DNA of 64,000 nucleotides from Adiantum capillus-veneris (Eukaryota > Streptophyta > Polypodiopsida > Polypodiales > Pteridaceae): NCBI GenBank assembly GCA_014529385.2, contig CM043961.1, positions 14,396,978-14,460,977 of the forward strand, in the 5' to 3' direction. Below are positions 34,792 to 47,201 of the stretch, piece after piece. The position numbers and the translations under genes are program-made. How positions within the stretch are numbered: position 1 is the stretch's first letter; each line of letters begins with the position of its first letter. The notes beneath the pieces were generated by a model. That model did no database searches. It was given only the letters and a program-made list of their open reading frames with translations, and had not been told where the DNA came from.

Positions 34792-37359
34792 TTAACAGTT
34801 AGTTGTTTTTTCTGCATTTTACACAATTAAACATACCACGTTAAATTGAAAATGGCTTTCAATCTGTCTCAATATAACCAAAGTCTTCAAGTCACAGTTA
34901 TGGTTTTCCTAGAACTAGTGTGAGAGTGCAATGCACCCATGAAACTGTATTTGATATGTTATTTTTTATTTTCAAGTGCAAAAATTACTCTACAGCAAAA
35001 TAAAATTATTATGAATGCCATTAAAAAAGAATGTATTTTTGCAATATCATCATGCATAGATGGTCGCATACAGAAGATTAATGAAAGTGACGTCTTCATT
35101 AAAGACCTTACGAGCGCTATATGGTAGAACATAGAGCACATGCTATGAGGTGAAGGCCAATCTGAGATGCTGATTACTATAAGGATTCAAGAATTTGACC
35201 CGCGACCACCACAAGGTCGGGAAATTTTTGGGCAATATGAAAGTCTGCTGCAGAGACTTAGAAGAAGATCTCCCTCCCACTTGCAATATGGAAAAAATAG
35301 AGTTGTGGGACAAACTATGGGAGGAGCACAAGGTCAAGATGAAGCGGGTGAAAGCTCAAGACCAAGCCTCCTTACCCAATATATTGAAGATGTCCCAAGA
35401 TGTGCAAGCCACTGTGGGTGGTCGATCAGATGCCACTAGCACCGGCACAATCATGCACACAACATTGAATGCCAACTACACTCATCTGATTGGCATTCAC
35501 TTGTGTGCATGTGGTTTGATCATATAGTATGTATGTGTGTGTGTGTGAGGGACAAGGTGGAGAGAGATGGACAAGGGAGAGAGAGGTAGAGGGCGTGGGA
35601 GGTGGAGTAGGGAGCAGGGGGCTTGGTGCAGGTGAGATGGAGGAGAAGAAGAGGGCAGAGTGTGTCGTAAAAATGTGGCAAACCCTCCCCTTCTTGTTTT
35701 TTTAGGCGCCACTCATTATTGCGGGTATTATCGCAACTATTACCGCGTCTATTAAAGTGTAACATCATTTCAAATGGATACTCCCTTTCTACATCAAATG
35801 GTCACTCTATAGAGTCACAACGCTTTTTCCATGGAATGTGGAATCAGGGGCTTGCAAATCTTGCACCCTTGAGACAATTGCGTACATGCTCATGGATAGA
35901 GCTTGATGTTGGACAATTTGATGTGCATCGAGAGATGCACATTGCGCTGAAGTTTTGCATGATGGAAATCGAGGGTTGGAACTGGAAGAATGGAAATATA
36001 GTGTTGGATTGTGTAAAGATCCAGCCCACGAGGGTCATTTCATAAAAATTGGTACGACTTAAGCTGACGCTATTCAAATCCACCCCTAAAACGAGGTGTT
36101 TCGGCTAAACTTTATATTCCGTTGTTGTTCTTATAGCAATAGAATTAAGAAGGATTCCGCGTGCAAGCAAGCAAGGCTAGTATAAGAATGTGGAAGCCAT
36201 GGTGAGGAGTACAAGTCTCACTTAAAGGTGAGTTGAGGCTTTCTTGTATTCATCCATGTACATATGTGTTAAAGATGCAAAGTTTCATCACTGGATAAAG
36301 TAGATGTTGAGAAGTAGTGAACATGGGAAATTATCTTCACAGAAGCACTAGCCGGTGTTTTTTGGGATTATTGTGGCTAACTACAAGGATCTAAGGTGGA
36401 TTGCTTATGCTGTCGTTAAGTAAGGATCTATTGCTGAAATCTATAGGCATTGAAGGTGGCTTTTTGTGCATCGAATTCATGGAAGTTGTTTTTTTGTATG
36501 TGCTAGTTATGTTTTGAGACCTCTACATTCTATTAATCCTTGTGTAGTATCTAGTGATGTTATTGGTAAGTGTTGGTTAGCATCACTTGACATGGCTAGT
36601 GGGAAGAACAAAACTTTAAAAGAGGCCACACATTATAGAGTACTAGGTGCCGTGGTTCTCCTTATGGCCTTAGATACGGTTTCTACCAAAATCATACTGG
36701 CAACCGAACTCAATGAGTCTCTATGCCCAAGCATACCACAATATTACCCTCTTAAATTAGTAGTAATATGTTTGTTGTTATCATTTGTAAATTTCCCATA
36801 GTTAACTGTTGATCACTATCCGAAGGGAATCGGTCTTTATGCCCCAAGCATACCACAATATTAGTCTCTCAAATTAGTAATAATGTGTATCAATAGCAAT
36901 TTTTCCATACATTGAGCCTAATATATTGGCTTCTGCTTACATGTGGGAGGTATAGCCAATTGTTACGGAACCATAGAGCCAAGGATGAAGCCTATGCCTA
37001 TAGTCACTTTCTTATATGCTAATAGCACTCTTTGGAAGATGTTGCTACCAGTAGTAGTATAGCAGTAGTCATGTAAAGCAAATTGTAGTAGGATTCTTTC
37101 AAGACAACGCTACATAGTGCAATAGACAAATAATGCTATTTGACATTCAGGGAGGTAGTCAAATACTTAACTGGAGATGGTGGATTTTCTCTGGTGTCAT
37201 CGGCTATTGTGCTAGTCTGCGGTTTGAAAGAACTCTCAGAGTTCTAACTGTTATACAGAGTATGGAAAAATCCTTTGCGGGTTCATGATTTGGACACCAT
37301 CATAATTGGAATGCTTATGCACTTGTGTATTTAATTTGTTGCTAATGTATCAATAGGTA

Positions 37360-37362
<3 letters not shown>

Positions 37363-37428
<66 letters not shown>

Positions 37429-37462
37429 GTGCGCGCGCGCGCACACACACACACACACACAC
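37363..37462. repeat. CT, GC, CA compound microsatellite
   Basis: (CT)n 37363-37426, then alternating GC, then (CA)n to 37462. A separate GT tract follows at 37532-37565. Confidence 0.95.
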
Positions 37463-37529
37463 GGCGCGCATGTGTGTGTGTAGCCTTTGCAATTCACAAA
37501 GTACACGAGTCAAATCACATCCTGATGCC

Positions 37530-37568
<39 letters not shown>

Positions 37569-38539
37569 TATGTATGTTAAAATTGCAAAAAAGCATTGTT
37601 GAGGTACTTTAATGAATCAAACCATCAAGGAAACCTTTCATCTTACAAAGAGAAGAAGCTAAAGACTCGAGACTTGTTTATGGCCAGTGACCCTTCTGTA
37701 TATTTTTGACAAAGGAGGTGAACCATACTGCCTAAGAAAACCATTATCAACATCCTCATTCTTGCCACTAGTGCTACATAGACCTCCTTGACATCATACA
37801 TGAGCTCCTTAGCTACTCTTCTGCCTGGTCATGTAGCCCATTATGACACTAGATCCTTGTAGCATGAATCCATGTGAAAAAAGAACTTGTTTGAGCTAAG
37901 AGAGAGAGCTAAATAGTCAAGGAATCAAAACACCCATCATGAAAAGAGGAGAGCAAATTTTAGTGACTTTTGAAAAGAATCTTAAGTGCTAGGAATAATG
38001 TGTCCTATCTCAAAAATAAGCATTTTATCCTTGAAAGGTCTTGATTGAGGAGGAATTTCCCATAGAAGAGTGGCTGCTTATATCCATACAAGAAGTATAC
38101 ATCAACAATGTGAGGTCGGAGTTTTATGACGATTTTCTTTTGTTGTACCAAAAAGTATACCAAACTGCTTCCTCCACCCATGAAATTATGACCAAGTTTG
38201 CGAAGGGCTTTGCCTATGAGAGGTGTGCAACAACTTCCAATGACCCTCAGAGGTATGAGATTGCATGGGTAGTAATCAATAAATATGTGCATGATACCTA
38301 TATGTTGTAAAAGGGAGGCCTAGAGTGGAAAATAAAATAAGTTCACGTGTGAAAAGGTGTAACAAGTGAAGCCTTGCCCATAGATTTGGTTGTTTCTTCC
38401 ATGCCAGTGTCCTCCGTTGCCACCTCCGATGCACCGAATCTCAAGGATGGATAAACAATGAAGGTGGTTGTTGGAAATGGTGGGAAAGTGTTCTAATTTG
38501 TGTTTTACAGGTGCTTTCAATGTATGAATTTGTTTCAAG

Positions 38540-38852
38540 GTGCTTCATTATTCCTTTTGAAGTGCTAAACAAGCTTTGGAGTGCTTTGAGGTTTCTTGGG
38601 ACGCTCACAAGCGAGGCCAAAAACGCTTAAGGCACTATGCAATCCTTCAAAAATAGAAAAAAAGTGCTTCGAAAAGCATCACAGGTACTTCAAATTTTTT
38701 TAAAGTGTATCAACGTGGTTGATATGTGTTTCCGAGCACTTAAGTTTCCATCTAAGTGCTTCCAAAGTACTTTTAGGTCTCTTGAAGCTCCTTTAGGTGC
38801 TTTGTAATCTTTAATGTGCTTTGATCTATTCTCAGATTGTCTCTGTCTCTTA
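38540..38852. repeat. Degenerate GTGCTT repeat, left of the SINE
   Basis: Loose repeats of AAGTGCTTTGA and AAGTGCTTC. The same pattern resumes at 39535-39715 on the other side of the SINE, so the SINE inserted into it. Confidence 0.6.
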
Positions 38853-38872
38853 ACAATTTACATCCGAAGAGT

Positions 38873-38927
38873 TGGTCTAATGGTAAGGCTTCGTCCTCTC
38901 ACCCTATAGGTTGTGGGTTCAAATACC
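38873..38927 (+). promoter_or_regulatory. Pol III A-box and B-box of the SINE
   Basis: A-box at 38873 and B-box at 38916, about 40 bases apart, the spacing of a tRNA internal promoter. Confidence 0.65.
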
Positions 38928-38988
38928 ACGTTAGGTCACACTCTAGAGGGACATCTTGTGCTCACTTGGTGTTCACGTTGCTAGGGAT

Positions 38989-39425
38989 CTTGCCCTTGGA
39001 CACTCGAATGCATCCTCCTTTTCAGGTGGGACACCCGAGAGGAGGCTCCTAGCTGGTTGCTACGAGTTCTCTACACCGTTCCTAGCCCATGGTGCATCAA
39101 CTAGTGGCCATGGTGATGCCTATGCGGGGATCTTGCCCTTGGACACTCGAGTGCATCCTCCTTTTCGTGTGGGTCACCCAAGGAGGAGGCTCGTAGCTGG
39201 TTGCTGCGAGTTCTCTACATCGTTCCTAGCCCATGGTGCATCAACTAGTGGCCATGGTGATGCCTATGCGTGGCTCTTGCCCTTGGACACTCGAGTGCAT
39301 CCTCCTTTTCGCATGGGTCACCTGAGGAGGATGCTCCTAGCTAGTTGCTATGAGTTCTGTACACCGTTCCTAGCCCATGGTGCATCAACTAGTGGCCATG
39401 GTGATGCCTATGTGTGGCTCTTTCC
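38989..39425 (+). repeat. Three copies of a 143-144 bp tandem repeat inside the SINE
   Basis: CTTGCCCTTGGACACTCGA starts at 38989, 39132 and 39276, and GGCCATGGTGATGCCTATG closes each copy. Because the period is close to 48 codons a 214-codon frame (38956-39600) stays open across it; the encoded 48-residue repeat has no known domain. Confidence 0.85.
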
Positions 39426-39534
39426 CGATGGTACGCGGCCCTTGCCTGATCATGTAATATGGCTAATATTTGGAAGGGATAAGCAGCTCCCCATGTGGGG
39501 CCTGTGGTGTGTTGGGGGAAAAAAAACAATGTAC

Positions 39535-39715
39535 GTCACCAAGTGCTTCAAAGTGTTCTTAAGTACTTGCAGGCTCTTGAAAGTGGTCAAACCTACTTAA
39601 AGAAGCTTGGGAGTGCTTTAAAAAGCTTCTATGCACTTAACAATGTCTCACAAGTGATTCAATGTGCTTTAGAAGTGGTCAAACGTAATTTGAAGTGCTT
39701 AAAATGGGTTTGAAT
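39535..39715. repeat. Degenerate GTGCTT repeat, right of the SINE
   Basis: Continuation of the 38540-38852 pattern. Confidence 0.6.
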
Positions 39716-41189
39716 TGAGCTTGTCTAAGTGATGAGTCCACCTATTTTTTATCTTTTGTAGGGACATCATAATGCTTTGCAGCTTGATTTGCTAGTGCTC
39801 ATTCTGAGGTTTTGTGTAATCCCACCTTCAAAAATAAACTTTGTAGGTGGAAAAAACCTACAAATTTTGAAGGATTCTAGTGAATTTTTTTCAAAATACC
39901 TTTAAAATTAAGCCAAGCCAAAAACCTCTTAGTTTTTGCACGTATAGGTTTTCTTAAGTTCTTGGAAATAATTTTATTTTGAGCACTGTCAGAATCCTTC
40001 ATTAGTTTCTTGAAGCGTGAGAGTAGAGCTTTGTTGGTGCCCACGTCACCTTGTAGACATAAATCTGCAACAATTTTTCCCATGGTGAGCACTAATCATG
40101 TTCACTTAGGCATCATGGTCCTTGAATAAGATAATCTAATGACCCTTCAAACGCTCTAACCTAACAACAAAGGTATGTGGGAAGATGACAGGTCTAAGGA
40201 TCTATGTTAAAGTTTCAGGGTGCGGGAAAAGATAGGTTCGCTTTATCCAAAGCCTGTTCAAAATGAAAAATGGCCGTCTCAAATTTGGGCAAGAAGGTTC
40301 TCAAGCCGGTTCAAATTATGAAATTTTTAGTTATAGTATGAGACTTTTAGTGTAATTATCCCTCTCAAATTTAGAGCTAGCCTACTCATATGCGTGTGAA
40401 AAGGTTCAAAATTTGGGTCCACCAAAAATGTTTCTCGAGCTGTGTGCTAAACCTCTCGCTTAGGGTCAATTACAACCTCAACTTCAAGAATCAGCACTCA
40501 TATCCCTTCCTTGTCCTTTTGTGAGAATAGGTTGAAGTTGGAGTACAAGAACTTATGAAGCTATTAACAAGTCTCACAAACCATAAAACATCACCCTCCA
40601 AAGCAAAGTACACCTAATCAATGCTTTTGAGTGAAGCTACTTTGAACCGCTCCCTCATCATATGGTTTGATTTTCCTTGCTACTGCTACAATCTTCCAAT
40701 TACTCAATATCCCCTACTACTTCAAACTTCTCATTATAATAACTCTTAGTACAAATTTGATACCGTAGCTTGTTTTGCAAAGATCTTCTACAACCTTCCT
40801 AGACATTCCTCAGGACTAAGTAACACACATTATTTAATGACGGGTGGTGAGGGGATCCACGGCTAACAAGTCCACACACAAAAATCTGTGCAATCACAGC
40901 CACGGCGGTCACATTAAAAGTAAACCTAGCCACAACTTGAATCTGGTAAACCCGAATAGTGCATGTTGGCTTAGAATAGAAGATTATAAAAATGGGCATG
41001 GATACAACATGTGCGCGTGGGTGAGTTGGTTAGCCCATATATGACCCAAAACCCCGACCGCGAGGTGGTAGATTCAAAATCAGCTAGCGAGGCCTAATTT
41101 TTTGTGCCACCTGGATTCTCTTTTGCCTCAATTATTGCATTGTTCAGGTTTAGCCCACCTCGACTGTATGTTGTGTGTTGAAAAAGAGT
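39716..41189. other. Spacer; one weak tRNA-like head
   Basis: No gene recognised. At about 41009-41080, GCGTGGGTGAGTTGGTTAGC and, further on, GGTAGATTCAAAATC resemble degenerate A- and B-boxes of a second SINE, just before the Element B LTR. No A-tail or target duplication was found, so this stays weak. Confidence 0.35.
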
Positions 41190-41815
41190 GAGGTCTTCTT
41201 ATTCTCCTTACGTGCTCTACGATGGCTACATTGCGAAGGAAATGTCACCATTGTGTTAGCAACGGCAAGAGCTGCACTTCAACCCTAAGCTTGCATGCTT
41301 TCGGTCTCTTCGCAAAGAGCTCTTCCACGAGCTTCAAGGTGAGTTTTCTCTCCAACCATGCATCCGTTTAGTGATTACTGTATGTCATTGAAACCATGAC
41401 GGGATGAGCTACGTTTTAGAACTAAGCATGTCGGGAATTGGTGACCCGTAACGTTTTGCCTGTCTTTATACACAATTTTTGCACCGGGTGTTTATGGGTA
41501 GTAAGTTGGAGACTATAGGATGGTTTCCTCTAGGTGTGCAAAGGTTAGCCCTTGAGTTTCGCGACGATTCAACGATATTAGCTTGTGTTTTGGTGAGCAT
41601 TGGTTTCATAAGAAAGGTAGTGGTTGTGTGTTCTTAATGTGTTTCAGTTGATTTCCTTTGGTAGTGATTGTCTTAAAAGGTCGAGTAGGTGACTGACAAC
41701 CATATTTTTGTTTCCATGCAGCTACGAGTCAAGCTTCATCCTTGGTTGACATCTTATTGTTTAGCCTAGTTCTCGCTTTGCTAGCGATTGCGAACAGTAT
41801 GTCTGCCCGACAACA
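41190..41815 (+). repeat. 5' LTR of Element B, left part missing or diverged
   Basis: It matches the 3' part of Element C's LTR read on C's strand: shared phrases include CATTGTGTTAGCAACGGC, GATTGTC..TA.AAGGTCGAGTA and GTTTCCATGC. It ends in CAACA at 41815, next to the PBS. The start of the LTR is not resolved; homology to C's LTR is lost left of about 41190. Confidence 0.7.
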
Positions 41816-41816
41816 T

Positions 41817-41834
41817 TAGCGCCACTATCAGGGA
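41817..41834 (+). other. Primer-binding site of Element B
   Basis: TAGCGCCACTATCAGGGA begins one base after the LTR end. With one change its first bases are the TGGCGCC common to plant Gypsy PBSs. Confidence 0.6.
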
Positions 41835-42351
41835 TGAGAGCCCTAGGTAGGTGACCTTAAACTAGTCCTACGAGCTAAAAGTACCTCCGATGATTGGTCT
41901 TGTTATTTCACTTCATGAAGGATCGAGGAGTGGGACTCTTTGGATCTTACGGGAGTGCTAGGGAGTGTGTGTCTTGCCTGGGATTTTCCGTCATAGGTAG
42001 TATTAGTCTTAGTTAGTGTTGGTTGGATTGTGAGTGATTTGTGAGGAGATACAAGCGTTAATGAGTCCAAAAGAGACGGTGAATCGTTTTCTCTAATCAT
42101 AAGTACAAGTCCTTATACATGTTTTGTAGTAGTAGTTGTAAATAGGACATGTGATTCTGATCTAGAGTTGTCCATCTTTGAAATTTTTTCTTTCATGCTT
42201 GCTTGCATTTACGATCTTGGAAAAGTTGATTTTTGGAAAGAAATGCAATAAACAAGCTTCAATAGACAATTGGGCATGGATGAGTGTTGTTGAGGATAAA
42301 AGAGCACATATGCAAGAGATCTGGATGAGAAAAGTGCAAATTTTCATCAGC

Positions 42352-43333
42352 AGACATCATATGCATATGATGTCTAGGCCCTAGTTGGAGACCAAATTTG
42401 ACAAAATAGACTAGACCAGAGTGTTCTAAAGGGGTGTTATACCCTAATGACAGCTTGAGACTAGAGTCTTGGCCAACATTTGGTCCCCAAAAGACAAAAG
42501 TTGTGAGTCAAAAGTGAAAAATTGGGAAACTTCTGAATTTGTGCATATTTTTGCATGGGAGATTGGTAAAAGTGTACAAAAAGTAGTACGAGAGAGTAGG
42601 GGATGCTTGTGCATGAGTTTTGTACAAAAATTCACCAGTAGACATTAAACGCATATAATGTCTCAGGGTAGAATGAGCATGTAAATTAGACTTTTGACAG
42701 CCTATCGACAATCTACAAGTTAAGTGGAACACATGAACCAAGTTTCACTTCAATTGAGCATATAGAGTGAGTATTGAGTGAGTTTTACTCTTTCTGGGAA
42801 ATTCCTTGACGAAAGTGAGGATATTGTGCAAATTAGTGAATCTCCAAATATTGCTTTGAGCACACATGCAAGTTGTAAACATCAAGGGGTACCTGGGAAA
42901 GAAAAAACACTCCATTCTAAGCAAAAAGACATATTATGCGTATAATGTCTGAAGGCCAGATCTTGAGCAAAAAGGCCTCATTTCAGAGTCATTGTGATTA
43001 AGAACAACTTCAAAGCAAATAGGAAAACTTGCTTTGAAATTGAAGTGTTAGAGACTTGTAAAGATCTCGAAATGGAATTGAGCAAGATGAATGCTTGAAT
43101 TGATCATATCTAGAGAATTGAGGATTTTTGGAAGTTTTTGGTGAAGGAGCTCTGAGATAAAACTCATTCCATCCTGAGCAAAAAGACATTATATGCGTAT
43201 AATGTCTCAAGAGCATTTTGAGAGTCTAGATCTGAAAATAGAGCTCACTTGGGTGTTAAGCATCCTAAAACAAGCTTGGGGATCAAGTTTGAGTCAAAAC
43301 TGAGACTCTAGACATCATACGCGTATGATGTCT
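42352..43333. repeat. Palindrome array in the Element B leader (5 sites)
   Basis: 24-bp sites at 42352, 42640, 42927, 43184 and 43310 (starts), with spacings 288, 287, 257 and 126. The consensus is half-site AGACATCATACG followed by its complement. The site at 43310 is the exact consensus. The one at 42352 is also a perfect dyad but with ATGCAT at its centre. The other three are decayed, with partial pairing. They lie between PBS and gag. Confidence 0.93.
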
Positions 43334-43671
43334 AAAGGTAAATTTAATGCGTAAATTGGGAATTTGCTAATCCAGGAGTTTTTCTCTGTGATCCTAGCAT
43401 TTCACCTACCTTGACTGATCAAAGATTGGAACTCACATAAGAATCTTTTCTTTGTGTACAATAGTACTTGGCAAACAATCTGCTAACAAAAGATTTGCAG
43501 AATCTAAATTTTTGTGTAGACACCCAGAACCAAGAATCCCTAAAGTTGATAGTAAGTTGGGAGTGCAAAGTACTCCACCATTTTGAAGAGCAGCTACAAA
43601 GAGAGAAGAGACAAAGGAGCAATTGCAAGAAGGCTTGCAAGGTAAGAGGTTTCGATTGAGCAAAGAGTTTG

Positions 43672-45310
43672 ATGAATTTGAGATCGGGAAGGTGCACTAG
43701 AGAGAAAAGAGAGTGGCAGCAGATCAGGTTAGCTTAGTGTCAACTAAGGAGAGTGTGAACCAGGCATGGATTTATCCATTAGCACCAATTATTGAGGACG
43801 GTAGTGAGACTAGCACCTCTTCAGAGCATTCTTTTTACCTCATGGCTGATGAAAGCATCACTGTTAACCAATAGAACGAAGCGGGAAAAGGTAGCACCTC
43901 TAGGAATCCCACTCAGAAAACAAGGTATACAACCCTTTACTTAGAAGGACCAAATGCCCATGGAGCTCTGGTATATGACAATGCAAGGGGACATAAAAGC
44001 ATATGCATAGAGGAAAAACCAGTCGATGGAGTGGAAGCCCTTCTAGTGTACGATGATGGGGACATATTTTGTGATAATGAGGCAACACATTACCTCATTG
44101 TTAAGGACCTGGAGAACTATAACAAATACTAGGACAATGTTGCAAAAGGGAAGATGGTTTTTGAGATTATAGAAATGCCTCATCAGATAGATCTTTCTAA
44201 CGCCATCCTGGTGTTTGACAAGATGGTGACTAAAGTAGTGACAAACCAACGAGTGGTAGGAATCTATGAGTACGCGAATGGTAGGGCCAAAACATATTAC
44301 GAGTGTTTAGCACCCTATGCTTTTGAGTTAAGCACGAAAAAGACTTTACACTTGTTTTCGTACAAATCGGGTGAAGGGAGATTAATAATATATGCTGACA
44401 AGTATGGACGGGAGTATGCGCCGATAGAAAAAGCAAAAGTATCTAGAATGAAAGGCACTAGAATAATTTCAATAGATACAGTTGCAACTCAAGGCCCAAG
44501 CCCTACCCCTAGCAAGTCTACAAATCCCTTTGAAGAAGTGGAAGATACAACCAGGTTTACATCTAGTCAAGCTAGAGTGGTTGAAACGCCAATTTTTCTT
44601 TCATATTTGAACCCAAACCCAGAAACTTTGCAATCCTGGTTGCATCCCATAATAACGAGGGAACATGAATTCTATAGAGGAGAAGTACCTATCACAACAA
44701 GACCATATGTAAACCCCATAGTGTCACCAATGTCCACTTATTCTTACTCTTATCGCAAGGAGGGCAAAGGAACGACGAGGATGCTGACCACAACAGGATT
44801 TCCCTATATTGAAAGGATCACGACGAAAAAAATATTTGCAGTGGAACCACCTGCTGATAGAACCTATAGAGGATACGGGTAGGATAGAGACATGAATGAG
44901 GACCTGTAAGAGGAGAGGAGCAAGGAGACTCTATAGTAAGGCTGGTAGATCACAAACGTGTTAGGCCCTCTCAAGTCCAAAAATGGGTTAACAAGAAATA
45001 TTCAGGGGAAAAAGACCCTACAGACCACTTGCCAGCATTCTTGAGAGTGGTCCGGCCAGAAGAGGTCATAGACTTTGATACACGTTTTGCCGGATTTGGA
45101 CTCACCTTAGAGAAAGACGGCACCACCTGGTTTGATTCTGTTGAAAGACGGGATTTTGAGACTATCTGATGAATTTGTGGAGGAATTCTCTCAAGGAGGG
45201 ATAGCTCACAATACGGCTTCACAAATCCATAAGAGGGAGAATCTATCAAGGAACTAGGGGATGTGCCATCTAGTAGTGGGTTTGAAAACAAAAAAGTGAT
45301 ACCCATACAG
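43672..45310 (+). pseudogene. Element B gag, broken
   Basis: Starts MNLRSGR at ATG 43672 as in Element C gag (MMNLRSGR). After a frame change comes SVNQAWIYPL (C has SVNQSWVQPL). A 242-codon open stretch (44154-44882) has YECLAPYAFELSTKKTLHLF and YADKYGREY, both with counterparts in C. The capsid part near 45000-45200 shows FAGFGLTLEKDGTTWF. Several stops and shifts are present (for example after ITVNQ near 43870, and near 44130). A small TIR element follows. Confidence 0.85.
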
Positions 45311-45344
45311 GCTTGAGGGGTGCACTATGTGATCATGTTAATGT

Positions 45345-45526
45345 ATAACGTGAGTTAGAAAGGAGGGGTTTTAAAATAAAAAAAATTTAGTCAATTTAAT
45401 AGAGATACATTAAAATAAGGGGGTTTTATATTCAATTTTGGAAAACATCCTAAAATAAGGGGTCATTTTCTTCATTCAAACATGTTAAAAGAGGGGTTTT
45501 TTTAATAGCCCACGAACTCACGTTAT
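45345..45526. mobile_element. 182-bp MITE in the Element B gag region
   Basis: Perfect 12-bp inverted termini ATAACGTGAGTT / AACTCACGTTAT. The interior has three TAAAATAAGGGG-like runs. The target duplication is not clear. Confidence 0.6.
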
Positions 45527-46679
45527 GTAGGGGGTACAGAACGATGAACCCCCCGAGCATAGAGGCAGTCACTAGAGTGAAAGCGCAGAGGGCAAGAGAA
45601 GAATCATTGATTGAAGAACCCCGGAGAGATACACCTAGTGTCAAGAGGAAAAGTCAACAAAACATGTGGAAGGCTAGGAAGGCACATATGAAGACTAGAA
45701 AGTAATGTGAGCAAATGGCCCTAATGGAAGAGTTAAAAAGAACCAGAGACAAATTAGAGAGATTTGAGAGTCAAACTAGTCCAAAAATAGGAATTCCAGA
45801 GACCAGAGAATCCAGCAAGATAAAGAAACAGAGGAGCGCAAGCTCAGTATGATTATTGCTAGTTGTGAAAGTGAATGAGCTCCTCGACGCGCTTATGAAA
45901 GTCTATGAAGCGCGACTTCACAGGAGCCAGAATCAAGAACACAAATGGAAAAATTATCCCTACATCGAATTGGAGAAACAAAAATTGGAGACATGTCAGA
46001 AAATGATCCAAACTACCCAAACTTTGTTGGAACCACCTGAAGGTAAACCAAAGAGGTTGAAGTTCTAGTTCCAGCACCTATCACTCCATCGGGGCATGAA
46101 ACCAAAGAAACATATGAGGAACCTTCGGTTGACTTAGAAAAGCCTACGATAGTGATGAATACCACATATACAGCATTTGAGGGATTCCATTCTACGATAC
46201 ATGAGGTCTATAGAGAGGACCACGACTTATACCAGCTTTGGAGACCGATAAGAGAAGCAAATAAAGCAATGGGGCTGAGTCATAGAGTTAATCAAATCAG
46301 TATAGGAAGGAACTTCTTTGTTCCACCAATAGACGAATTTGAGACAGGGACCCAAGTGGATTTGGATATTTGCTCTTATTAGGGAGATATAGGATCCGTA
46401 CGATCTTTAGACAGTCAACCTCAATCTTTGAAAACTCTTCCTTCATACATGGGTGAGTACAAAGCAAGATTTGATGTGAAGGTTTTTTCAACACAAAGAC
46501 TTTCTTCAAAAAGGACGATGGACTCAAAAGGCATATTATCAACACCAGTGACTTGCACCATCATGTTAGTCGAGCTTCTTAGGATAAGACCAAACATGTG
46601 GGCAGCTATTGGGAAATTCTTAGAGAAGTTTGAAGTCAAGGACCCAAATTCAAGGAGTCAAGAAGGGATTTGAGAATTA
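45527..46679 (+). pseudogene. Element B gag-to-protease linker, decayed
   Basis: Short frames with a coiled-coil-like segment (MALMEELKRTRDKLERFESQ) and IELEKQKLETCQKMIQTTQT. No known domain; there is no equivalent segment in Element C. Stops and shifts separate the pieces. Confidence 0.45.
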
Positions 46680-47201
46680 GAGAAACCTCAATTGAACACA
46701 AGATATATACCTTTAAACAAGGTTGGAGAGTATTGCAAGGGTGAAGATGGCAATACTACGCTTCCAGTGGAATTACATAATGTAACAACAATGGCAATTC
46801 TCCATAGTGGAGCTAATGTTTTTATTGCCCCCAAGAAGACTTGGAAAAAATGAGGGAAATCAACCTTAAAAGCTACCAGGATGAAATTGCAACTAGCCGA
46901 TGGATATATTGAGAGACTTCTAGGGCTTCTAGAAAAAGTGATTGTGATTTCTTGTGGCATTGAGTATGAGCATACTTTTGCTGTAGTGGATTTTGGCAAG
47001 AAGAACAATTACGACATCATACTTGGACGACCCTTTATGAGACAAGTCAAGATGGTTCAAGACTTGGGGTATGATCACATAAACCTAAGGCACATGGAAA
47101 CCACGACACACATAAATCTAAAAGACCACAGCTACAGATACGTGAACAGAACACCAGTGGAAGAAGTTGATTCAGCTACACTAGCAGGGTTGGGCTTCTA
47201 G
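46680..47201 (+). pseudogene. Element B retropepsin
   Basis: ILHSGANVFI near 46800 sits where the catalytic D(S/T)GA is expected, with His in place of Asp. After a stop, the 46881-47201 frame has MKLQLADGYIERL, YEHTFAVVDF and YDIILGRPFM, the flap and the hhLGRP signature of retroviral-type proteases. It lies between gag and RT, the usual Gypsy position, unlike Element C. Confidence 0.75.

Larger units (their letters stand above)
33652..38539. other. Long AT-rich stretch without recognisable genes
   Basis: Frames of 60-111 codons occur (for example 35167-35439, 36466-36801, 38041-38310 on plus), but none shows a domain and several overlap on opposite strands. Microsatellites: CT 37363-37426, GC/CA 37430-37462, GT 37532-37565. 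A transposon-like terminus lies at 34756-34791. Confidence 0.5.
38862..39525 (+). mobile_element. tRNA-derived SINE with internal tandem repeat
   Basis: The head looks like a tRNA: an A-box TGGTCTAATGGTAAGG at 38873-38888 and a B-box GGTTCAAATACC at 38916-38927. The body ends in a short A run (39519-39526). Flanks ACAATTTAC (38853-38861) and ACAATGTAC (39526-39534) form a 9-bp target duplication with one mismatch. At 664 bp it is long for a SINE because of an internal 143-144 bp tandem repeat. Pol III transcription and LINE-driven insertion are inferred from the family. Confidence 0.75.

Noticed and set aside
38956..39600. 214-codon plus-strand frame
   Set aside because: It stays open only because the SINE's tandem repeat is close to 48 codons long; no domain, and it crosses the SINE end.
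41009..41100. A second SINE
   Set aside because: The boxes are degenerate and no A-tail or target duplication was found, so it is kept only as a weak note.
41230..41350. Short frame with a CHHC...C motif resembling the N-terminus of a plant MYB-like zinc protein
   Set aside because: The same stretch aligns with Element C's LTR, so it is LTR sequence of Element B.
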